From positions 21,323 through 85,322 of the forward strand of contig CAZNPL010000030.1 of assembly GCA_964574815.1 (NCBI GenBank): a DNA stretch of 64,000 nt, read 5' to 3'. Source of the DNA: CAZNPL01 sp964574815 (lineage in GTDB: Bacteria > Planctomycetota > Phycisphaerae > UBA1845). The notes under the pieces were generated by a model, which saw nothing but the letters and a program-made list of their open reading frames with translations, had not been told where the DNA came from and made no database searches. A program made the position numbers and the translations under genes. Of the stretch, positions 1 to 8,834 are shown in pieces (position 1 is the first letter of the stretch; the number at the start of each line of letters is the position of its first letter).

Positions 1-509
1 TTCATGTCTCCGGCGATGATGCACGGCTGGTCTGGCGTCAGATGGGCCACGGCGGGTGATTCCACCAACCTGGCCACCTGCTGCCGCCTCTCCATAGCCG
101 ACAGCCCCAAGTGCACGTTGAACACGTCGATCTTCGTTGCACGGCCGTTCGAGCCGGGCTTCGGCAGGGTGATTCGCGTGTGCTGAGCTCCCCGGCGCTT
201 TCGCCAGCGGACCGTCAGATTGATGTTGTGTTGCCGGCCGATCGGGAACCGTGTCAGAGTTGCGTTCCCGTAGCGGCCTTTCTTGAGAAAGACGTTCATA
301 CCAACGGCGCGGAAGTCGTATTGGAGTTGCTTCGCGAAGTGCGAGGCAAGGTCCATGTGACCCGAGCGCGGCACACCGCGGTCGACCTCCTGCAGGAGGA
401 CGATGTCGGCGCTGTGGTGCTCGAGGATCTCGATGATCCTTTCCGGCGCAAATCGGCCGTCCACTCCGATCCCTTTATGGATATTGTAGCTCAGCAGGCG
501 AAACCGCAT
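1..509 (-). CDS. Endonuclease/exonuclease/phosphatase (EEP) family protein, cut by window edge
   Basis: The reverse strand reads open from an ATG at 509 to the window edge, giving about 169 residues of an EEP-fold (DNase I-like) metal-dependent phosphohydrolase. The family opening YNIHKGIGVDG is present near residue 9, the metal-binding Glu is in LLQEVDRG, and the conserved GDMN block lies right at the edge, so the catalytic His/Asp half is outside the window. Members cleave phosphodiesters in nucleic acids or lipid head groups; the substrate cannot be told from this half. There is no signal peptide, so the protein is probably cytosolic. The gene is divergent from the RNase H-like gene at 630, with a 120-base shared upstream region. 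The family call is strong; the exact function is open. Confidence 0.85.
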   Translation of the reverse strand, partial: MRFRLLSYNIHKGIGVDGRFAPERIIEILEHHSADIVLLQEVDRGVPRSGHMDLASHFAKQLQYDFRAVGMNVFLKKGRYGNATLTRFPIGRQHNINLTVRWRKRRGAQHTRITLPKPGSNGRATKIDVFNVHLGLSAMERRQQVARLVESPAVAHLTPDQPCIIAGDM

Positions 510-629
510 GTCAGATTCCCGCACCCAGGATAGCCGAGCCGGCTGCCGTCGCCACCCCTTGCGAGTGGCGAGGTGTTCCGAGTCAGACTTCTAGGCACCC
601 GGTTGCGTCTTCGATTAAGATTTTAGCTG

Positions 630-1469
630 ATGTCCCCGGAAGAACTGCGCAAACGGCTGGAACGACTGAATCGCGGCCCGTTCGGTGGCGCCTTCCACGC
701 AGAGAGCGAGCGCCGAGTCGCCGAGGCCGGCGGCACGGACCACCGGGTGTGGAGCCTGAGTGAAGTCGTTCCGGGGTGCGTTCGCCAAATCAGCGACGCA
801 TCTCTGTACTCGATCGAGCGATCCGTGGGGGAGTCCTGGTCACCTGGGCGGCGGATCATCGAGCGATTTCAAGCGGCGCGCGGCGACGATGGGAGTCGAT
901 CACGAGCAGGGAAGCTGCATGACGCGTTGGCGGCGGCCTTCGATGCTCCGGATTGCTCGTTGTTGTTCGTGGACCTCGAGACGTGCGGTTTCGCGGGGAC
1001 GCCGCTGTTTCTGATTGGCGTCATGTATTTGGTCGAGGACGATTTTCGGGTGGAGCAGCTCCTGGCGCGTAACTACTCGGAGGAGATTGGAATCGTCGCG
1101 CGATTCAGAGATTTGCTTATCGAGCACCCGCACGTGGTTACGTTCAACGGCAAGTCGTTCGACTGGCCGTTTCTTGCCGATCGCGCGGCTTTTCACCACG
1201 TGGACCTTCCCACCCCGACGGCTCATTGCGATCTCCTTCATCTAGCGCGGCGGCGGTTCCGGTCGGCGCTTCCCGATTGCCGGTTGCAGACGCTGGAGCG
1301 CTACGTTTGCGGGCGGCTGCGTACCGGCGATATCCCCGGCAGCGAGATCCCCGGAGCCTACCACGCCTTTGTCCGCACGGGTGACGCCCGGCAGATGCGC
1401 GACATCGTGCACCACAATTTCCTGGACCTGGTAACGATGGCCGACATCCTGACCGAATTGATCCGATAA
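630..1469 (+). CDS. Ribonuclease H-like (YprB-type) exonuclease domain protein
   Basis: This 279-residue protein carries a DnaQ/RNase H-like 3'-5' exonuclease fold of the YprB type in its second half. The acidic metal ligands can be seen in LLFVDLETCGFAG (first DxE, about residue 115), in VTFNGKSFDWPFL (about 170) and in the final HHNFLDLVTMADI near the C-terminus. The first 100 residues are basic and unassigned. There is no signal peptide, so it should act on nucleic acid in the cytosol. YprB-type proteins are common in Firmicutes and Planctomycetota, but their substrate is poorly defined. The ATG at 630 has no strong ribosome binding site, so the start is less certain than the frame. Confidence 0.8.
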   Translation: MSPEELRKRLERLNRGPFGGAFHAESERRVAEAGGTDHRVWSLSEVVPGCVRQISDASLYSIERSVGESWSPGRRIIERFQAARGDDGSRSRAGKLHDALAAAFDAPDCSLLFVDLETCGFAGTPLFLIGVMYLVEDDFRVEQLLARNYSEEIGIVARFRDLLIEHPHVVTFNGKSFDWPFLADRAAFHHVDLPTPTAHCDLLHLARRRFRSALPDCRLQTLERYVCGRLRTGDIPGSEIPGAYHAFVRTGDARQMRDIVHHNFLDLVTMADILTELIR

Positions 1470-1961
1470 TCGATGCCGGTAATCAAGCCCTTGCCCGGTG
1501 ACGATAACACGAAGTTCCGGCAGCGTACGGGACTCGGTTCCGTGCAGGCGTTCCGGCCCGAGGCCTTTCGGCGCTCCGCCCTGAGCGTTGCCGTTGGGCA
1601 CCGTGTCCGTAACTGCTTGTCGTCGTAGCGGTTGGCGTTTTCGTTCCCACTGAGAAGCGTCCGGACGTGTTGTCTCAGGGCAACGCAACGTCATATGCCG
1701 CACGGTTGCGGTTGCTATTGTCAGCGAGCGAGATCGGCCGTAACGTCTTCCCTTGCCTTGTTTTGCGTCGGTTCCTGGCATGGACGACGGCCGGGGGATA
1801 CCTGGCATTGACCTTGCCTCAAGATGAAGGGACGGGAGTATCGTCGTCCGGTTCGAAGCGCGACCGGTGGTCGCAACCGGAAGGGGGACAGAGGAGGCTG
1901 ATTCGCCCGTCGCCGCCTGCTTGGGGATGTGTCGGCGAATCGGGAAGAGGGGTTGGAAGCC
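1470..1961. other. Gene-free stretch upstream of the coiled-coil gene
   Basis: About 490 bases with overlapping open frames on both strands, but none has a recognisable product, a ribosome binding site or consistent codon use. It presumably holds the end of the exonuclease transcript and the promoter of the small gene at 1962. I see no RNA gene or terminator hairpin in it. Confidence 0.4.
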
Positions 1962-2222
1962 ATGAATGAAGAGACATTCCAGCGAAAGCTTGCGGAGCTC
2001 GTCGCCGAGATCGGAACCCTTCCGGAACCGGACCGTCAACGGCTCCAGAAACTTGCCGACCAGACCAAGGAGCGCCATCGAGAGCTGAAACAGACAGTCA
2101 GCCAGCTCCAGGAGAGCATCGACTTCTTGCGTCTGTCCATCAAGTACATGCTGTTCGATCTCGAGGCGACGCGTCGCGAGAACGCGCAGCTTCGCAAGAT
2201 GCTCGACGAGCAAAGCGAATAG
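1962..2222 (+). CDS. Small coiled-coil protein, function unknown
   Basis: An 86-residue, highly charged, helix-rich protein. Heptad-like spacing of Leu and Ile runs through residues 20 to 80 (for example LKQTVSQLQESIDFLRLSI), which predicts one long coiled coil. It has no membrane segment, signal peptide or cysteine. I chose the ATG at 1962 over an in-frame GTG at 1929 because the extra 11 residues are unlike the rest and a purine-rich stretch (gggaagaggggttggaag) sits just upstream of the ATG. The gene stands alone and is followed by its own hairpin terminator, so it is probably monocistronic. I do not recognise a named family; an oligomerising or adaptor role would be a guess. Confidence 0.75.
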   Translation: MNEETFQRKLAELVAEIGTLPEPDRQRLQKLADQTKERHRELKQTVSQLQESIDFLRLSIKYMLFDLEATRRENAQLRKMLDEQSE

Positions 2223-2264
2223 CTTCGTCAGCGAACAGGGGTGCGTTGCGCCACAACGGGTACT

Positions 2265-2297
2265 GCGAGCGCCGTCGACACGGCGCTCGCGTTTCTA
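2265..2297 (+). terminator. Intrinsic terminator after the coiled-coil gene
   Basis: A perfect 10-base stem (GCGAGCGCCG with CGGCGCTCGC) closes a 6-base loop and is followed by GTTTCTATT. It lies 43 bases past the stop at 2222, the right place to end that transcript. The T tract is short. Confidence 0.7.
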
Positions 2298-2367
2298 TTC
2301 GTGACGCTTCCACGACGGCGGGCGCTGTTTCCCGACCGTTTCGTCAGGACTCGTAGTCGTTGCGTCC

Positions 2368-3156
2368 CTACTTCGGAGGTCTCTGTCCTGTGATGATGGG
2401 GGCGATCCATTGGGCGACGAACTGCGGGCTGGTACAGTCGGCGTGTCCACCGCGGTTTCCGTCCGTGGCCATGGCGGGGTCGTACGGAATCTGGTGCAGC
2501 TTTTCGGCATAAAGTTCGGCGGCTTCCTGCGACAAGTCGTCGGGTTCGCTGAATCCGACCGCCCCCGCACTGGGTCCGTGCCGGCGGTCGATCGTTCCGA
2601 ACAGGGAGGTGCCAAGCACGAGGAACATAAAGTCCCGACGTGAATAGAAATTCCAGATTCCCTGCCGCGTGCACGCCAGCGATTGGGACAAGTCGCGCTC
2701 GGGAGACACCGCGGCCGCCAGCAGGACAACTGCCTCGACGGGAGTGTCTTCGGGCAGATTCTCCACGGCCTGCAGCGCGATTCCTGCGCCGCCCGAGTGC
2801 GCCACGATGTACACCGGACGCTTTCGGTTCTGCCTCTGGTACTGCACGATCCTGCGGGCCAGCCGGATGGCCTCAATGTGGTTGCGGCGTTTGTCGGCAA
2901 GGTGAATGAACCAGGCCAGGGATCCCGCGCCGGTGGTCCAGTCATGGATTTCCACGGCGCCGTCGAAGCGGCCATCGAGCAAACCTTTGGCAATGTTAAG
3001 ATTGTACCGGCTTCTGCCCTCGATTCCCGGGAGCACGTAGACGATGCGCTTCTGCTCCTGCTCGGGCGTTGGTGCCGGCAACGTGACGCAGCCGGGCAGC
3101 AATGCGCCGAAAGCGATCGAAGAGGCCGATCCCAGCTTCATTAGTACATCTCGCAT
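2368..3156 (-). CDS. Alpha/beta hydrolase lipoprotein
   Basis: A 262-residue protein with a lipoprotein signal (MRDVLMKLGSASS..., lipobox LPGC near residue 26), so it should be exported and lipid-anchored. The mature part reads as a serine hydrolase: VYVLPGIEGRSRYN resembles the oxyanion region, and VYIVAHSGGAGIAL is the nucleophile elbow in the G/A-x-S-x-G form. An acidic residue and a late His (GGHADCTSP) can complete the triad. The open frame extends 49 codons further upstream to 3303, but that part lacks signal-like character and would bury the lipobox, so I start at 3156. It is divergent from rnr. The substrate is unknown; an esterase or lipase-like activity is the natural guess. Confidence 0.75.
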   Translation of the reverse strand: MRDVLMKLGSASSIAFGALLPGCVTLPAPTPEQEQKRIVYVLPGIEGRSRYNLNIAKGLLDGRFDGAVEIHDWTTGAGSLAWFIHLADKRRNHIEAIRLARRIVQYQRQNRKRPVYIVAHSGGAGIALQAVENLPEDTPVEAVVLLAAAVSPERDLSQSLACTRQGIWNFYSRRDFMFLVLGTSLFGTIDRRHGPSAGAVGFSEPDDLSQEAAELYAEKLHQIPYDPAMATDGNRGGHADCTSPQFVAQWIAPIITGQRPPK

Positions 3157-3296
3157 GATGCCGCCGCCGCCACTGATCGGGCTGTTGAGGCTTCGGTCAG
3201 GGCATTGGCCGGCCTCGCCCGCATTATAGTCCTTACCGGCTGTTGTGGCCGATGACCAGGCTCCGCTGATTTGCGTGATCCGACAGACGGGGGATA

Positions 3297-5597
3297 ATGT
3301 CAACCGGGACCGTGGCTGGCGGTCGGCTTCGAGTCAATTTCGAAATCGCAAGAGGCAACGTGGCAAAGACGCGTTTCACAGACCAGATACTTCGTCATCT
3401 CGCCCGCGAGGGATATCGTCCGCAGAAGATGCGCCGGATCGCTCGTGAGATGGGTATCGCGGACGCGGAATACGGCGATTTCCGTGAGGCGGTGAAAGCG
3501 TTGATGAAGGCAGGTCGGGTCGTGATGGGCTCGGCCAGCGCACTTACGTTGCCCGATCCTGCTGGCCGGATTGTCGGTCGTTTCCGAGCCAATCCGCGGG
3601 GCTTCGGGTTCGTCATCCCTGAGTTGCCCAATTCGCATGGTGACCTGTTCGTTCCGCCGGGATCGTCCCGGGGGGCGATGACGGGCGACACGGTGGCTGC
3701 TCAAGTGCGCAAGCGCGGCCGGCGGGACGGCCGGTTGATGTACGAAGGGCGCGTCGTTGAGATCATCGAACGGGGGCAGAGCCGATTCGTCGGAGAACTC
3801 TGCCGCGAGCTGCGCCGCTGGTTTGTTCGTCCCGACGGCAACACGCTTCACGTGCCGATTCTCGTAGGCGACCCGCGGGCCAAGCGTGCCCGGGAGGGCG
3901 AACAGGTTGTGGTCGAGATCGTTGAGTATCCATCGGAAGGCGGGGACGCCCGCGGAGTGATCACAGAGGTGCTCGGCAAGCGCGGCGACCCGGGGGTGGA
4001 TACACAGAGCATCATCCATCAGTACCAACTGCCACAGGAGTTCCCGGACTCGGCTTTGGATGAGGCCAGGCGCGTTGTAGCTGATTACGACGCCGACGCC
4101 GCAGCCGCCGGGCGTGAAGACTTGCGTGATCTGACCATCATCACGATTGACCCTGACGACGCACGCGATTTCGACGACGCAATCTCGGTGACAAAGCAGG
4201 GAGGCGGCAAGCTGGAGCTTGGGGTTCACATTGCTGACGTGTCGCATTTCGTGCGGTCCGGCAGCCCGCTTGACGAGGAGGCGCGCGGGCGTGCGAACAG
4301 CGTGTATTTTCCGCGGCTGGTCATTCCGATGCTGCCGGAGGTTCTGTCCAACGGACTTTGCAGCCTGCAGGAAGGTCAGCCCCGGCTGACGAAAAGCGTT
4401 TTCGTCACGTACAACTCTCAGGGGCGGAGAGTCTCGTCGCGTTTCGCGAACACGGTTATTCGATCGACCAAGCGACTGACGTACGAGCAGGCCACACGAA
4501 TCCTCTCGGGCAAGACCGGGCGGACGTCGCGCAGGGTCGTCGCCCTGCTGCGACAGATGGAGTCGCTGGCCCAATCGATTCAGCAACGGCGATTGAGCGA
4601 CGGCATGCTGGTACTGGATCTTCCGGAAGTGGACGTCTTGTTCGACGAGGAGGGGCAGGTATCCGGCGTTGAGCCGACCGACACGAGCTTTTCGCACACG
4701 CTCATCGAGATGTTTATGGTGGAGGCGAACGAAGCCGTCGCGGAGCTGTTTGCCGGACTGGGAGTGCCGGCCCTTCGCCGGGTGCATCCGCCACCGGACG
4801 CGGCCGCGCTGCAGCCGCTCAACCGGTTCTTGCGGGCATTGGAACTGTCCCCCATCAAGTCGCTGGACACGGTTTCTCTACGCCCCCTGCTGGAGAAGGT
4901 GCGGGGTCGCCCGGAGGCATACGCGGTCAACCTTGCGGTCCTGCGCTCACTGGAGCAGGCGGTGTATGAGCCGACGTTGATGGGGCATTTCGCGCTGGCC
5001 AGCGAGCACTACACGCACTTTACGTCGCCGATTCGCCGCTATCCGGACCTGACCATTCATCGACTCTTCGAGGCTTACGTACGGGGTGATCTGACGAAGC
5101 GTCGCCGTGGGCCGGAGGTGCCCGGCCTGGAGGAGTGCCAAGAGGTGGGCGTGCACTGCAGTCGCAACGAGCGGCGGGCCGAGGCGGCGGAGCGTGAGTT
5201 GAAATTGGTCCATGTGCTGCGTTTGCTCGAGCGTCACGTGGGTGATGAGTACGAGGGCGTTATTACAGGCGTGGCGAATTTCGGGCTGTTCGTTCAGTTG
5301 CCCGAATATCTCGTCGAGGGTCTTCTGCGGTTCAGCGACTTGGTTGACGACTGGTGGGAAGTGGACAGCGAAGCCGGCTGCGTGATCGGTCAGCGAACGG
5401 GGCGGCGGCTCAAGATCGGGGATCGCGTTCGGGTTGCGATCGCGGCGATCGATCTGGCCGACCGAGATCTGGATCTGGTTTTGGCCGACGAGCGAAACGG
5501 TCGCGAGGCAAAGAGCGCTCGGCCCTCCAAGGCAGGCAAGCGCAAGCGCGCCGCCGGCCGAGGGAAAAAACCGAAGAACCGCAAGCGGCGGCGGTAG
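3297..5597 (+). CDS. rnr: Ribonuclease R (3'-5' exoribonuclease)
   Basis: RNase R degrades structured RNA from the 3' end to mononucleotides in the cytosol. The 766-residue protein shows the family order: a winged-helix N-terminus (ILRHLAREGYRPQKMRR), OB/cold-shock domains (RFRANPRGFGFVIPE), the RNB catalytic domain with IDPDDARDFDDAIS (Asp 285, 291, 293 and 294 match the metal ligands of RNase II), an S1 domain near residues 655 to 735 (DEYEGVITGVANFGLFVQ), and a very basic Lys/Arg tail. It is a full-length member. The ATG at 3297 follows a G-rich stretch; a GTG at 3360 preceded by AAGAGG is an equally good start, because the first 21 residues are not conserved. A calcineurin-type gene follows 55 bases downstream. 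Confidence 0.95.
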   Translation: MSTGTVAGGRLRVNFEIARGNVAKTRFTDQILRHLAREGYRPQKMRRIAREMGIADAEYGDFREAVKALMKAGRVVMGSASALTLPDPAGRIVGRFRANPRGFGFVIPELPNSHGDLFVPPGSSRGAMTGDTVAAQVRKRGRRDGRLMYEGRVVEIIERGQSRFVGELCRELRRWFVRPDGNTLHVPILVGDPRAKRAREGEQVVVEIVEYPSEGGDARGVITEVLGKRGDPGVDTQSIIHQYQLPQEFPDSALDEARRVVADYDADAAAAGREDLRDLTIITIDPDDARDFDDAISVTKQGGGKLELGVHIADVSHFVRSGSPLDEEARGRANSVYFPRLVIPMLPEVLSNGLCSLQEGQPRLTKSVFVTYNSQGRRVSSRFANTVIRSTKRLTYEQATRILSGKTGRTSRRVVALLRQMESLAQSIQQRRLSDGMLVLDLPEVDVLFDEEGQVSGVEPTDTSFSHTLIEMFMVEANEAVAELFAGLGVPALRRVHPPPDAAALQPLNRFLRALELSPIKSLDTVSLRPLLEKVRGRPEAYAVNLAVLRSLEQAVYEPTLMGHFALASEHYTHFTSPIRRYPDLTIHRLFEAYVRGDLTKRRRGPEVPGLEECQEVGVHCSRNERRAEAAERELKLVHVLRLLERHVGDEYEGVITGVANFGLFVQLPEYLVEGLLRFSDLVDDWWEVDSEAGCVIGQRTGRRLKIGDRVRVAIAAIDLADRDLDLVLADERNGREAKSARPSKAGKRKRAAGRGKKPKNRKRRR

Positions 5598-5652
5598 ATA
5601 GTCTGGTGCCCTCGCGGCCCGATGCACTGCCTCAATGGAGAAGGAACGCGCG

Positions 5653-7251
5653 ATGCGAGTGATCGGTCCTGGTGCGCTGTCTGCCGGCATGTTACTCGTC
5701 CTCGGCTGCGCGCGAATGCAGACGGCGGACCCCGTGCGGATGCCGACTTTCACCGACAAGGACGATCACGCGGTCGGCGTTGTCTTCCACGATCGCAATG
5801 CAAACGGTCGACGCGAGCCGGGTGAGCCGGGGATTACCGGCGTCGGGGTGTCCAATGGCGTTGACGTGGTGCTGACGGACCGGCGAGGGCGGTACGCGCT
5901 TCCCGTTGGCCAGGAAACGGTTGTCTTCGTCATTAAACCCGCGGGATGGATGACTCCGGTTGACCAACACAACGTTCCAAAGTTCCACTACGTTCACAAA
6001 CCGGCGGGCTCGCCGACGTTGCGATATGCAGGCGTCGCACCCACTGGCGCGATTCCTGAATCAATCGACTTTCCACTGTACCGGCAGAAGGAGGGCCGGC
6101 GCTTCCGAGCAGTGGTCTTCGGCGACCCGCAGCCCTACACAAAGGAAGAGGTCTATTTCCTGGCTCATGACATCGTCGAGGAGCTTGTCGGTTTCGACGC
6201 GGCCTTCGGAGTATCGCTTGGAGATCTGGTCGGCGACGACCTTGACCTGTTTGGTCCGCTTAACGAGATCGTCTCGCACGTCGGGATTCCCTGGTACAAC
6301 GTGCTGGGCAACCACGACATCAATTTCGACGCTCCTGACGATGACTCCTCTGATGAGACTTACGAACGGATCTTCGGCCCGCCCTGCTATGCGTTCAATT
6401 ACGGCAAGGTCCATTTCATCGTGCTCGACGATGTGCATTGGACGGGCGAAGGCGGCTACGAAGATAAGCGCACGTACCACGGCGAGATCGGCAGCCGGCA
6501 ACTCGCCTTCATTGAGAATGATCTACAATTGGTTCCGAAAGACCGCCTCATCGTGCTGATGATGCACATCCCGCTCATCGAGGTGGAGGATCGCGCCCGG
6601 CTGTCCGAGATCCTCGCGGATCGGCCGCACACCCTCAGCATGGCCGCCCACTACCACACGCAAAGCCACCACTTTCTTGCGGACGAGAAGGGCTGGAGCG
6701 GCGACGGCGGCCACCATCATTTTATCAACGCAACGACCAGCGGAAGCTGGTGGAAAGGTGAGCTCGACGAGGAGAACATCCCGCATACGACCATGCGCGA
6801 CGGCGCCCCAAACGGCTACTCGATCATCACGTTCGACGGTGTGGACTACTCGATCCGGTTCAAAGCCGCCCGCCGGCCATGGGACCATCAGATGACCATC
6901 CATGCCCCGGACGAGGTAACGGTTGCCCAGGCGCCCGCCACCGAGGTGCTGGTCAACGTGTTTGCCGGGTCGCCGCGATCCACCGTTGAGATGCGGCTGG
7001 GTGACAGCGGGCGGTGGATCCCGATGGAGCGCGTCGAACGCGAGGATGCGTATTACGTGGCGATGAAGGAGCGGGAAGCGATGCGCACGCAAGTCGAGCG
7101 CAGGCTCCCTCGGATCGCCAAATCGCGTCATCTCTGGGTTGCAGCACTGCCTGCCGAAGCACCGATCGGCAGCCACCTGATCCACGTTCGTACGACCGAC
7201 ATGTTCGGGCAGACATTCGAGGACCGCCGTATCATCGCGGTCCGCCCGTGA
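5653..7251 (+). CDS. Calcineurin-like phosphoesterase lipoprotein with N- and C-terminal accessory domains
   Basis: A 532-residue exported phosphoesterase. MRVIGPGALSAGMLLVLGC is a lipoprotein signal with lipobox VLGC. Residues about 25 to 140 form a SdrD/transthyretin-like domain (GVVFHDRNANGRREPGEPG) of the MetallophosN type. The dinuclear metal site can be read in order: FGDPQPY, SLGDLVGD, LGNHDINF, MMHIPL and AAHYHTQSHH. The C-terminal 150 residues fit a MetallophosC-like beta domain. I start at 5653 because GGAGAAGGA sits eight bases upstream; an ATG at 5635 is in frame but sits inside that ribosome binding site. The protein probably acts on phosphodiesters or phosphomonoesters outside the inner membrane. 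The link with rnr may be only positional. Confidence 0.88.
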   Translation: MRVIGPGALSAGMLLVLGCARMQTADPVRMPTFTDKDDHAVGVVFHDRNANGRREPGEPGITGVGVSNGVDVVLTDRRGRYALPVGQETVVFVIKPAGWMTPVDQHNVPKFHYVHKPAGSPTLRYAGVAPTGAIPESIDFPLYRQKEGRRFRAVVFGDPQPYTKEEVYFLAHDIVEELVGFDAAFGVSLGDLVGDDLDLFGPLNEIVSHVGIPWYNVLGNHDINFDAPDDDSSDETYERIFGPPCYAFNYGKVHFIVLDDVHWTGEGGYEDKRTYHGEIGSRQLAFIENDLQLVPKDRLIVLMMHIPLIEVEDRARLSEILADRPHTLSMAAHYHTQSHHFLADEKGWSGDGGHHHFINATTSGSWWKGELDEENIPHTTMRDGAPNGYSIITFDGVDYSIRFKAARRPWDHQMTIHAPDEVTVAQAPATEVLVNVFAGSPRSTVEMRLGDSGRWIPMERVEREDAYYVAMKEREAMRTQVERRLPRIAKSRHLWVAALPAEAPIGSHLIHVRTTDMFGQTFEDRRIIAVRP

Positions 7252-7290
7252 CCGGAGACGGGACCGCGAGGAGCGACGGATCGTCGTGAA

Positions 7291-8610
7291 CTACAGCAGA
7301 TAGCTCTGGAAAAGAACCGCAAAGCCCAGGAAGGCCACGAATCCGATGACATCGGTGACTGTGGTGAGGATGATGCTCGAGCATTGAGCCGGGTCCCAGC
7401 CCAGTTTTTTCATCACGATCGGGATCGAGGCGCCGGCCAGGCCGGCGAAGAACAAGTTGACCACCATTCCGAGTCCTATCACCAACCCGAGTACCGGATT
7501 GCCCTGCCAGAACCACGCTATGATTCCGGTGACCAGTCCCGTAACAGCGCCGGTTGTAACCCCCAGTAAGCTCTCCTTCATGACAAGGGCCAACACGCGA
7601 TTGCGTGGTATCTCGCGCATGACCAGCCCGCGCATGACGATGGCCAGCGACTGCGCGCCGGCATTGCCTCCCTGCCCGGCGACCACCGGCAGGAAGACGG
7701 CCAAAACGGTGATGCGTGCGATTGTGTCCTCGAAGAGCGAGACGACGAACGCGGCGAGGAACGCCGTTGCAAGATTGACGTGAAGCCAGGGCAGGCGTTT
7801 GCGTAGCGAGAAAGTGAAAGGCGAAAACGCCCGTTCGTCGGGGCTTCCGCCGAACATGCGCTGGATGCTCTCGACGACGCTTTCCTGTGTCCCGTGGATG
7901 AGTTGCTCCGCTTTGACGATTCCGAGCAGCCGTTTCTCTGCGTCCACCACGGGCGCAGCGAAGTACCGCCGCCTGCCGATCTCCTGCGCGGCCTCTGCGG
8001 CGTCGAGGAAGCAATCGAGCGCAAAGACGTCCCGATTGACGACCGATGCCAGCGGAGCGTCGTCGGGGGCGAGGAGAAGATCGCGCATGTTGATGACTCC
8101 GACGAGGTGCTCTTTCGTGTCGACCATGTAGGCGTACGAAGCCGGGTAGCGCTGGGACGCGAGCTTGCGTATCCTGCGTATGGCGTCGCCGACGGTTTGC
8201 TTCTCGTGAAACGACAGGTAGTCCGTGTGCATGATGCGACCCACGCTCCCCTCGGGATAGACCAGCAGTTCACGGGCCTCAATCTTGAGTTTCTTCGGGG
8301 CGTGCGGCAGGAGCCTTTCGAGCGCGTCGTGCGGCAGTCTCATGAGAAGGAGTGCGGCCCGCTTGGGCTCCATGGCACGTACGACGGCTTTGAAGCTGTC
8401 GGGATCCATGTCTTTGATGAGGGCGGCGGCGTAGTTAAGCTGGAGATGAGGCAGAATCAGAGCACTCACGCTGCGCGGCAACGCTTCGAACATCTGCGCC
8501 GCCTCCGCCTCAGGGAGCGCCTCGACGGTGCGCGCAGCGGCGGCGGGATCGGCGGTGACATACTTCTCGACGAGCGGCGTGAGCGCGTTTTCTGAAGGTT
8601 GTGGAACCAA
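7291..8610 (-). CDS. mgtE: Magnesium transporter MgtE
   Basis: MgtE is a homodimeric, channel-like Mg2+ importer gated by its cytosolic domains. The 439 residues match the usual length. Residues about 1 to 125 form the helical N domain, 130 to 250 carry two CBS domains (SVGRIMHTDYLSF, and GVINMRDLLLA and later repeats), and 275 to 439 form five membrane helices. The pore Asp in the last helix is kept (TTVTDVIGF, Asp 420), and the conserved segment AVFLPVVAGQGGNAGAQ is present. The reading frame starts with TTG at 8610 after GCAGGAGT; no ATG precedes the conserved N domain. It converges with the phosphoesterase gene. I see no M-box or other Mg riboswitch in the 224 bases upstream. Confidence 0.95.
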   Translation of the reverse strand: MVPQPSENALTPLVEKYVTADPAAAARTVEALPEAEAAQMFEALPRSVSALILPHLQLNYAAALIKDMDPDSFKAVVRAMEPKRAALLLMRLPHDALERLLPHAPKKLKIEARELLVYPEGSVGRIMHTDYLSFHEKQTVGDAIRRIRKLASQRYPASYAYMVDTKEHLVGVINMRDLLLAPDDAPLASVVNRDVFALDCFLDAAEAAQEIGRRRYFAAPVVDAEKRLLGIVKAEQLIHGTQESVVESIQRMFGGSPDERAFSPFTFSLRKRLPWLHVNLATAFLAAFVVSLFEDTIARITVLAVFLPVVAGQGGNAGAQSLAIVMRGLVMREIPRNRVLALVMKESLLGVTTGAVTGLVTGIIAWFWQGNPVLGLVIGLGMVVNLFFAGLAGASIPIVMKKLGWDPAQCSSIILTTVTDVIGFVAFLGFAVLFQSYLL

Positions 8611-8834
8611 TGCTTCGTACTCCTGCAGTGTTCAAGATAGGTAGCGACGCCCGCCCGGCCCACGGGGCAATCTTCACCTGGAGCGGTGATGCTATCGGCA
8701 TTTCGGCTGCGTACAAGCGGCGGGAATACCTGAGCGCGTTGCGCGCTTCAGCGCCGCGAATCGCGCCTGTCGGGCTTCGCGTGGACAGGTTACCGCTTCA
8801 GATGGCGGTTTTGCACGCCGATTGGGCAGCTTAG

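Noticed and set aside
1242..2213. A 323-codon reverse frame across the exonuclease end and the coiled-coil gene
   Set aside because: It overlaps two better-supported genes and reads Arg/Leu-rich sequence without family character.
3300..4787. A 495-codon frame antisense to rnr
   Set aside because: The sense strand carries every RNase R motif; the antisense frame shows none and no start site.
8611..8834. A possible magnesium riboswitch upstream of mgtE
   Set aside because: I could not find the conserved M-box or mini-ykkC type pairing elements; the spacer shows only short GC-rich inverted repeats.
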